In this document: in pieces, positions 57,620 to 64,000 of the stretch
How the letters are laid out: every line of letters starts with the position of its first letter
Position numbering within the stretch: position 1 is the stretch's first letter
From: Heliopora coerulea
Taxonomy: Eukaryota > Cnidaria > Anthozoa > Scleralcyonacea > Helioporidae
Length of the DNA: 64,000 nucleotides
Reading direction: 5' to 3'
Assembly (NCBI GenBank): GCA_030142905.1
Contig: JASJOG010000028.1
Location: 310,001-374,000 of the forward strand
The notes under the pieces: model-generated
Databases searched by the model: none
The model's input: the letters and a program-made list of their open reading frames with translations, nothing else
Told to the model about the DNA's origin: nothing
Made by a program: the position numbers and the translations under genes

Positions 57620-60600
57620 TTACCTCAAATTGTCGGCTGGTAATGGATTCTGCGTAGGAGTATAAAAAAGTCGACTGCTTGCTGCACTAGTATTCATAAA
57701 ATATCCTCAATAAGTGTATTATCCAGTTCATTCAGTACAGCAGTTTACTCGCAACAAACGAGATATCGCTTACTTAAAATGCATCTCAGGCGATAGACGA
57801 AAGGCTCGTGCAAAAGGTATAGACTGTTCACGGCTCACACAGCCGTAATTTAGACAAGACTTGCGACTCGTCCTCGTACGCATGGGCCAGCTCGGGCGTC
57901 GAGTGATGTGTATCCTATTTAAGCCGTCTTCGATTTCTGTCTAATACGTGGCCGTACTACAGTCTTCTTTAGTTGAAACTGGGAAAGCTACCTTGACTTA
58001 TTGTTTTAACTGGTGTCGAAATGCATGACCCTTTATATTTAAGTATTTTTTTTTTAAAAAGACCTTTTAAAAACCTTAATAGCTGTCGAGATATGTTCTG
58101 TCAACGGCAATGGGTTGAAATTCGTGCGACGAGACATGGCAAGAATTAGAGCTACGATCACCTCCCTGTTAACCCTTGTGACCTCTTGGATTATTCATCC
58201 GAATGCTATTAACCATACCATACGCTTTGTTTTTGAGACTTCCGTGTTAATGTTGCTGACATTTATCCCAAACAAACCCATTTTTTTCTCTAAACTATTT
58301 ATCCAAACCAACAATTAGTACAGATGAATGTAATTTTATCAGTCCACTTTACGTTTGAACAGTTGGTTGAGCAAAAGAGTCTCAGCTTGGCTTGTAAATG
58401 CTGCTAGTTCATCAGAATTACGAAATAAATTAAAGAACGCGCCGCACCGCTGAAATTTCAGCTTCAGCGACTTGCGACGTCGCTGTTTGCTCGATCGCAT
58501 GCTGTCGTGCACTAACTAACAGCGGAAGTTCCAGTTTTTGGTTTGTGACGGTGAACAAAATTGTTTTTAAAAACATGTTTATTTTAGAATTGCTTTTTAA
58601 TTACTCGGTCCTTCCTGCGTTGAACCCGCTTTATTTCAACATAAGTTTGAGCTTCAATCGACAATTTCTTGTGCAGGACGTTGCCTTGAATAAATTTTCC
58701 TGAAACTACTCAATTAAAATTGTCTGCCGATCATTCACACCAATGTTTTTGTTTTTTTTTCAATTGTCATTGCGTTAAAAATGCAAACAGTGAAGCAGCA
58801 CGCTTTGTGCACCCCATGGACAGCCGGAGAGATGGTTAATATCTTGAATACATACTCACCTTTCAACACTAAAATAGTCCAACTTACTACGCTACTTTAA
58901 GAATAGAACTAGAAACCTCCAGTTCAAACATCAAGAAAGGTCTAGATGATTGCGGTCTTTAAAGGTTCTTTTAAGACCGAAGGTCTCCAGTCAAGAGAAC
59001 GAGTCTTTGTCTACATTTAGTGGCATGTCATCGTCGTTGAATGCAGCTGATAAATTTGCGAGTAATTTCAGCGATGACACGAGCGACCGAACTGACGTCC
59101 TTAAAGACGCATTTTACCAAGACATTGAAAGGATACACAATTCGATGTGTACTGGAAGAGCGAGACTGCACAGCCATTTCACACTTGTCAGGACATGCAA
59201 GTCACTATTTTAAGATCGTCAGAATCGAGCACTATAAAGATGCGTCCGCTTGTGTTTTTGAACAGACGTAATAAAAGTTGTACGGTAGCTGCAAGACTTT
59301 GATACTTACGAGTTTTCTAGTAGCCCTTTCCCTTTGTTGCTCCTTTGGTCTGCTTCGGCTGTTTACTTGTTAGGAACTGTTTCACATCACCATCGATGGG
59401 GAACTTTTATGTGAAGTTACTGCTGACCTCGCCTCTATTAATATGGTAATTTGAGTATAATGAATTGATGAAGTCACGAGAGTGTATTTCACCACCAGAA
59501 GCTTGAGCTGCCACTTGGTGTCGATGGAAACATGAGAAATTAGTGGGTGATTATATTGATGTGTTTACTGGGGTTTCACTTTACAAGTTTTAATTTTGTA
59601 GCGGCACTAATCAATCAAGTTATTTTGTGAAACATATCAGATACCAGTTACATCAGTGTATGATATTGGGCTGCATATTTGAGCTAACTTTACGACAGGT
59701 CATGTAAGGCATGACGGTAACACCCAAGGGTAGGGGCTAACTAGAAATTTCTGTAAAATTTTAAATTGGAAGTATAAAATTTTAACGATCACGGTACATT
59801 TTCTCATAATATGGTCGGCTACAAAGCTGTCAAAATTCTGAATATTTATTACGGGGTCACTTTTCGATAATACTTTTAGCTATTGCCAATATAACTTCTT
59901 GTTAGCGCTCAGCCTCATAGGCACTGATATGATAACGCATAGCATCGAACGAATGAGTCAGGTAATCACACATTCTTAGTGTATTCTGTATGTTCTGAAT
60001 GATTGCTCAAAACTACGGAGTTATTTCTGCAATTTTGTGAAATGTTACAACAGTGCCAAAGGTTTAATTATTTAGAGTGCGAAACTTAGAAGAATTCAAT
60101 ATTTGGAGAGCGTGGCCGTTTAGTTGGACAGTGACTTCCTTAACGACACAGCTAAAGATATCACAGACATCTTTGACAATCGTGCATGTTTCATTTATCA
60201 TTTCGTATTTATTTTACAATCTTAAAACGCTTTATACTACCTAACACATTGAGTTTATGCCCCATATACTTTCGCAAATACGAAATCCTGATGCTCTACC
60301 TCCCATAGAATTTTTTGTGGGAAGTTTTAAAATCTTCCCAATTCCCCGAAAGTCTTGTTTTCGTCCCAGTGCACGAACTAGAGAAAAGTTCCTAACTCAG
60401 GCAACGAGAGATTGCTAAGCGTGATTTCTAAACACCTTATAGTTTAAATCCGATCAGCGACTTTGGTTAAAGTTGGGTCAAGTACAACACGTGTAAAAAT
60501 TACAACTGTTATCAGTGCGTCGACAACTTCTGAAAACAATCGACGCTCACTTCTGGTAACTGACTACAAAAACATAGCAATTGACAAGAAGGAAATTGTT

Positions 60601-60872
60601 GCTCGGACTGAACAAACTTCCGGGTTACCTTACAAGAAAACCACGTTCATTTCATGGATATTGTCTGTGGGGCTGTAGCGATACATGAAAGGTCATTGGG
60701 TGATTTTTGTGAAACATCCTTGCTGGGTCAGTCAAGTAGTTTCGGCTTAGTAACCAATCTGAACTGAAACATGAACGCACCACTTAATCGCCCATTTGAT
60801 TACAGCAATTAAAACGAAATGAAAACCGTCGAGAAATTGACTATTACTCTTCGTAAGGGTTGATTTAATCAA
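57620..60872. other. Intergenic DNA, no gene supported
   Basis: Frames at 58115-58318, 58950-59213 and 60463-60678 are 67-87 codons, match no family I know, and have no paralogue in this window to test conservation. Nothing else stands out. Confidence 0.4.
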
Positions 60873-60926
60873 TCAGTTTTAATTCAAAACATGAACACGT
60901 TGCTGTTTTGAATTAAAACCAACTGA
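60873..60926. repeat. Short foldback
   Basis: TCAGTTTTAATTCAAAACA (60873-60891) pairs with TGTTTTGAATTAAAACC-AACTGA (60904-60926). Confidence 0.7.
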
Positions 60927-62235
60927 CTTTGGTCATCCCTGACGACGTAGCATTTCTGTAGTAATTTCTCGACGTGACTCATTACCGAGGAAGGAAAACA
61001 CTTTACATGTAAATGAAAACCTATGTCACAAGCCAAAAAACAGGAACGGACTGTGAAAGATTGTTATACGTGCGGTCGGTAACCTTTGGTGTCCAAGCAC
61101 TTAAAACTCGTAGTTTTTGGGAATAATATACTATAGCGTATTTCTGATTCTTTTTTTAATTTTTTTTTAACAATAACTGCTGTAGCGTCACAACAAGAAG
61201 TAATGGATGTTGCGTTACTTGTCGTGATAAGCTTTCTGCAGGCAAAAACAACAATATTTGGGAATATTTTTGCAAAATAATGACTATTTAAGCAGCTCTT
61301 CTTGCCACGACATCGCCTATTGTGAAATATCGATCGGTAAAGTCAGAAATATGGAAGAGGAATCTGAAAATTTGTCAAGTGCAGACACGAAATTAACCAC
61401 TATTTTAGGCAAAACTATCATTGCATTTCTTCCATATGTATAATCAATTGATAGTTGTTTTTTGTTTGTTGGGTTTTTTTTTTGTTTTTTGTTTGTTTTA
61501 TTTTCTAGAAAAGAAGTCGGCTTTATATGGATGTCCATATGGACGTTCAAAACTATATAATACAAATCTTTGTGTGATATGAATCTCCCAAAATGCATGG
61601 AACGAAGGCTACGTACTTGCCATTCCAGATGGTGGACATTAACATCCCAGTTTCACGGTAAAGGTCGAGATGTTGTTCACATGAAAGTTCGTCGTGTACT
61701 GTGAAGGCAGTAAGTGTCTGTATGTGTAGGTCATATTTGTCGGGATAATGACAATAAACACCAAGAAATATCAGAATAAAAAGTATTGTACAGCCATGTA
61801 AACGGGACTTGCATGAACTCTGGAGTTATTCAGTGCGAGATGCGGGGGCGTGCATGGGATTGAGTTTTCCGCTTCAGGAAGCTCGCTTAGACAGATAAAT
61901 AGATATGTAATTGTGTTACTAGTGTAACGTAAATTGTGGTTATGCTCGGTAAAATGACGTAGCTCATACAACTTTTTAAAAAAAAGTCATCCTGATTTTG
62001 AATGTATGTAGCCTAAAATCTGCTAAAAAATAAAGGAGTGCCATTTTATGGATCTAAGATTTTCTGAAGCTATAAGGTTCGCTTGTAACCTGGCTTTCTA
62101 ATAAACCAGGATCTGCTTCTATTATTGGTGATGTGAATAAATGAATGCCCGTTAAATTTGATATTAACATAAATGAATGCCCGTTAAAAGTTCATACTGT
62201 TCGGCAGTTCAGTGCAAACTGACCCTCGTCTTTGT
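60927..62235. other. Intergenic DNA, no gene seen
   Basis: T-rich tracts near 61150-61168 and 61458-61500. Short unrecognised frames only. Confidence 0.45.
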
Positions 62236-62294
62236 ACTGTCTAACTTAACATAACACTGTCTAACATAACATAACACTGTCTAACATAACACTG
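62236..62294. repeat. 20-bp tandem repeat ACTGTCTAACATAACATAAC
   Basis: Nearly three copies of a 20-bp unit, running directly into the dispersed repeat that follows. Confidence 0.85.
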
Positions 62295-62398
62295 GACCCA
62301 TGAGGGGAGGCCCTTACTGGACCTCTAGGGAGCCAGCTTACATAGCTGATAGGGTTATCCAGTATAAATAAAGACCCCTTTACCTTACCTTTACTTGA
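62286..62398. repeat. Dispersed repeat, inverted relative of the copy downstream of R1
   Basis: Complementary to 5012-5090 over GGACCTCTAGGGAGC and TAGGGTTATCC blocks. Continues into AATAAAGACCCCTTTACC, which resembles a retroelement 3' tail. Confidence 0.6.
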
Positions 62399-63075
62399 TC
62401 TCATTCAAAATCTTCAATATGCAGATGAATTTTGAGAAGAAAACAACACCTTTGTGGTGTCAATCTTAAGGATATTGTGTTGATTGGGATCAATGAATGC
62501 ACTTAAAGTGAGGCGTTGAAAACAAAGAATAATTAGTCTCTTGCCGGTTTTGGTCAAAATTCTTGGCAAAAACTAGAACAATCTTTGCGTGGTTCACTTA
62601 GAGGGATTGCGATACCATATTCGATCCAATATACGGCAAGATGCCTCGCCCTCCGGTCGCTAAGGTCATATCTTGTTATTATATCTTACAGAGATAAACA
62701 TGATCCAGCATTGTAGATCCTTAGTTACTACGTCGTAACTTGTACTTCTTTCATAATGAATGTTTTACAACATTGTGCATGTCGTAGTTTCGTGTCGTTA
62801 AAGGTGGTAAGTGGACTTTCGTCAAGCCCGTTCAGGCATATTCAAGCGAACGACCTCTGAGCCCTAGACGGGGTTTTCAAATCTACAACCCTGCCAAAAA
62901 ATACCTGGAACAGCGCTGCAAATGACTCCCTCCTAACCGTACCAAAGAAGAAAGGGAATTTCCCTCGTCCTCCTCCCCTCTTCCCCCCATCAATGTTGTT
63001 TCAGTCCACCATGTCAGATGATGCTGGCTGTGTCATATGCAAAGCGAAAAATTGACCAAATCTCGCAACATTGAA
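62399..63075. other. Intergenic DNA, no gene seen
   Basis: Includes a pyrimidine-rich stretch at about 62955-62988. No supported frame. Confidence 0.45.
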
Positions 63076-63105
63076 GGGGGAGGGAGGAGGGGAGGGGGGG
63101 GGGGG
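63076..63105 (+). repeat. G-rich tract
   Basis: Successive G runs of 5, 3, 2, 4 and 12 separated by single A bases. Enough runs of three or more G to form a G-quadruplex on the plus strand in principle. Confidence 0.75.
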
Positions 63106-63146
63106 TCAAAAGTGTATTAATTTTAAAGTGTTGTCCCAGCATTTTT

Positions 63147-63205
63147 GGCCAGGATTGTAAGTCTTCTAATAACCAGTGAAACACTAGCCCTTGAGCCACT
63201 GAGAC
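63147..63205 (-). repeat. Decayed tRNA-like SINE head
   Basis: On the minus strand: GTCTCAGTGGCTCAAGG, then CTGGTTATTAGAAGACTTA, resembling the module order of the array, but with the B box lost. Confidence 0.4.
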
Positions 63206-63394
63206 TCAGAGGGAGAATTAAAGTGTCGTTTTGATACATATTATCTGCCCATGCGGTAGGAACTATATGATAATTACGTTAATGGACGACAGGAATGTTA
63301 AACACAAATGTTATTCCTGTGGGAGTTGGGTCTTATCAAAGATGACAAGTGATACACGTTTGTTAAGCTGATTTACTCAGAAAAATGTTTACTG

Positions 63395-63540
63395 AGCTCC
63401 AGATGGAAAGCGCATCCCTCAACCTTGTATAGTGATCCTTTAGACTCTTTAACTATTGAGGTAAGAAGAGTCAGCTACTCTCCTCTTCGTTTGTGCACAG
63501 CATAAGATTATGGCTTCGATCCTCGTCTGGGGGCTGAGTA
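63395..63540 (-). repeat. Decayed tRNA-like SINE fragments
   Basis: 63395-63472 retains the outline of a minus-strand SINE head (GACTC...GAGCTC, then TCAGAAAAA beyond). 63508-63535 is a plus-strand 3' half with a B-box-like TTCGATCC and GGGGGCTGAG. An inverted SINE pair is likely, as at the left end of each unit. Confidence 0.35.
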
Positions 63541-64000
63541 GAGGAGTTTAATGAACATATACTTATCACCTAACTGCAGCAATATTTGTGTCTAACACTC
63601 TTGTTGTCCATTAACATCATGATGTTTTGGCTACCGCATAGGCAGGATATATGAATCGAATTAACACCTTATAGTTGTGCGTCCGAGTTTCGGTAGCTGT
63701 ATGATTGGATCGTCACGCATACACACAGCAAACACGTATGGACTAGTTTTCCCAAAGCTGTGGGGATGACTCTAGTGAAATGGCCTTCACTTTGCATTTC
63801 AGTTCCAAACTTGTATCGGTTGAGCCTTGAGACCTGTCGTTCCCACTTATACACTCGAAAATTACTCCTTCAGTTTTTCTTTCACTGATATTGAGTTTAA
63901 ATGCCGAATATTACTTGTAATGTAGTAAACACATATGGACATGCATAACATTAAATATAAATTTACCGATAAAAATTTTAATTGATGTTTACTCAGCACG

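Noticed and set aside
58115..59271. Short frames in the tail as exons of a downstream gene
   Set aside because: No recognisable domain, no consistent splice sites that I can defend, and no paralogous copy to test conservation.

Overview
The window reads as animal nuclear DNA, most likely from a cnidarian (an anthozoan or stony coral is my best guess). The evidence is AT-rich intergenic DNA full of foldback MITEs, tRNA-headed SINEs and a 5'-truncated LINE, together with intronless, divergent class A GPCR genes in tandem. No bacterial features (operons, ribosome binding sites, CRISPR arrays) are present. The host is inferred from repeat style and receptor type; no species marker is visible.

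The first 56,110 bases are three head-to-tail copies of one large segment: unit A (1-20522), unit B (20523-38614) and unit C (38615-56110). A and B differ by scattered substitutions and indels. B and C look the same throughout at a constant offset of 18,092 bases, apart from a 10-base length difference in one poly-C tract. C ends abruptly at the foot of a perfect 21-bp hairpin that A and B retain, so C lacks the last 586 bases of the unit. From 56111 to 64000 the sequence is single copy here and holds no gene I can support, only foldback elements, short tandem repeats and decayed SINEs.

Each unit carries two receptor genes on the minus strand: R1 (328 aa; A 5328-6314, B 25810-26796, C 43902-44888) and R2 (336 aa; A 17061-18005, B 35073-36083, C 53165-54175). 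They are paralogues sharing a seven-helix core with unusual switch motifs (NFxxY for NPxxY, CYGP for CWxP, no Cys at the top of TM3, a Cys-rich third extracellular loop). R2 in unit A has lost one residue in TM7 and its C-terminal tail. R1 in A differs from R1 in B/C mostly by amino-acid-changing substitutions.

Between R1 and R2 each unit holds a striking inverted array of about 258-bp repeats. Every repeat contains a 72-nt sequence that folds as a tRNA cloverleaf, with A box, B box and a T4-T5 tract just downstream. Copies left of the centre lie on the minus strand and copies right of it on the plus strand (A: 5+4, B and C: 4+2). In unit A the right arm is interrupted by a LINE fragment whose reverse transcriptase has both catalytic aspartate motifs altered.

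Other repeats per unit: an inverted SINE pair near the left end, three foldback MITEs in a row (3.4-4.1 kb in A), a two-copy 88-90 bp tandem repeat, and a (TTG)n microsatellite. Two low-confidence short reading frames are also noted, one about 98 aa between the array and R2 and a 60-codon remnant near the right end.
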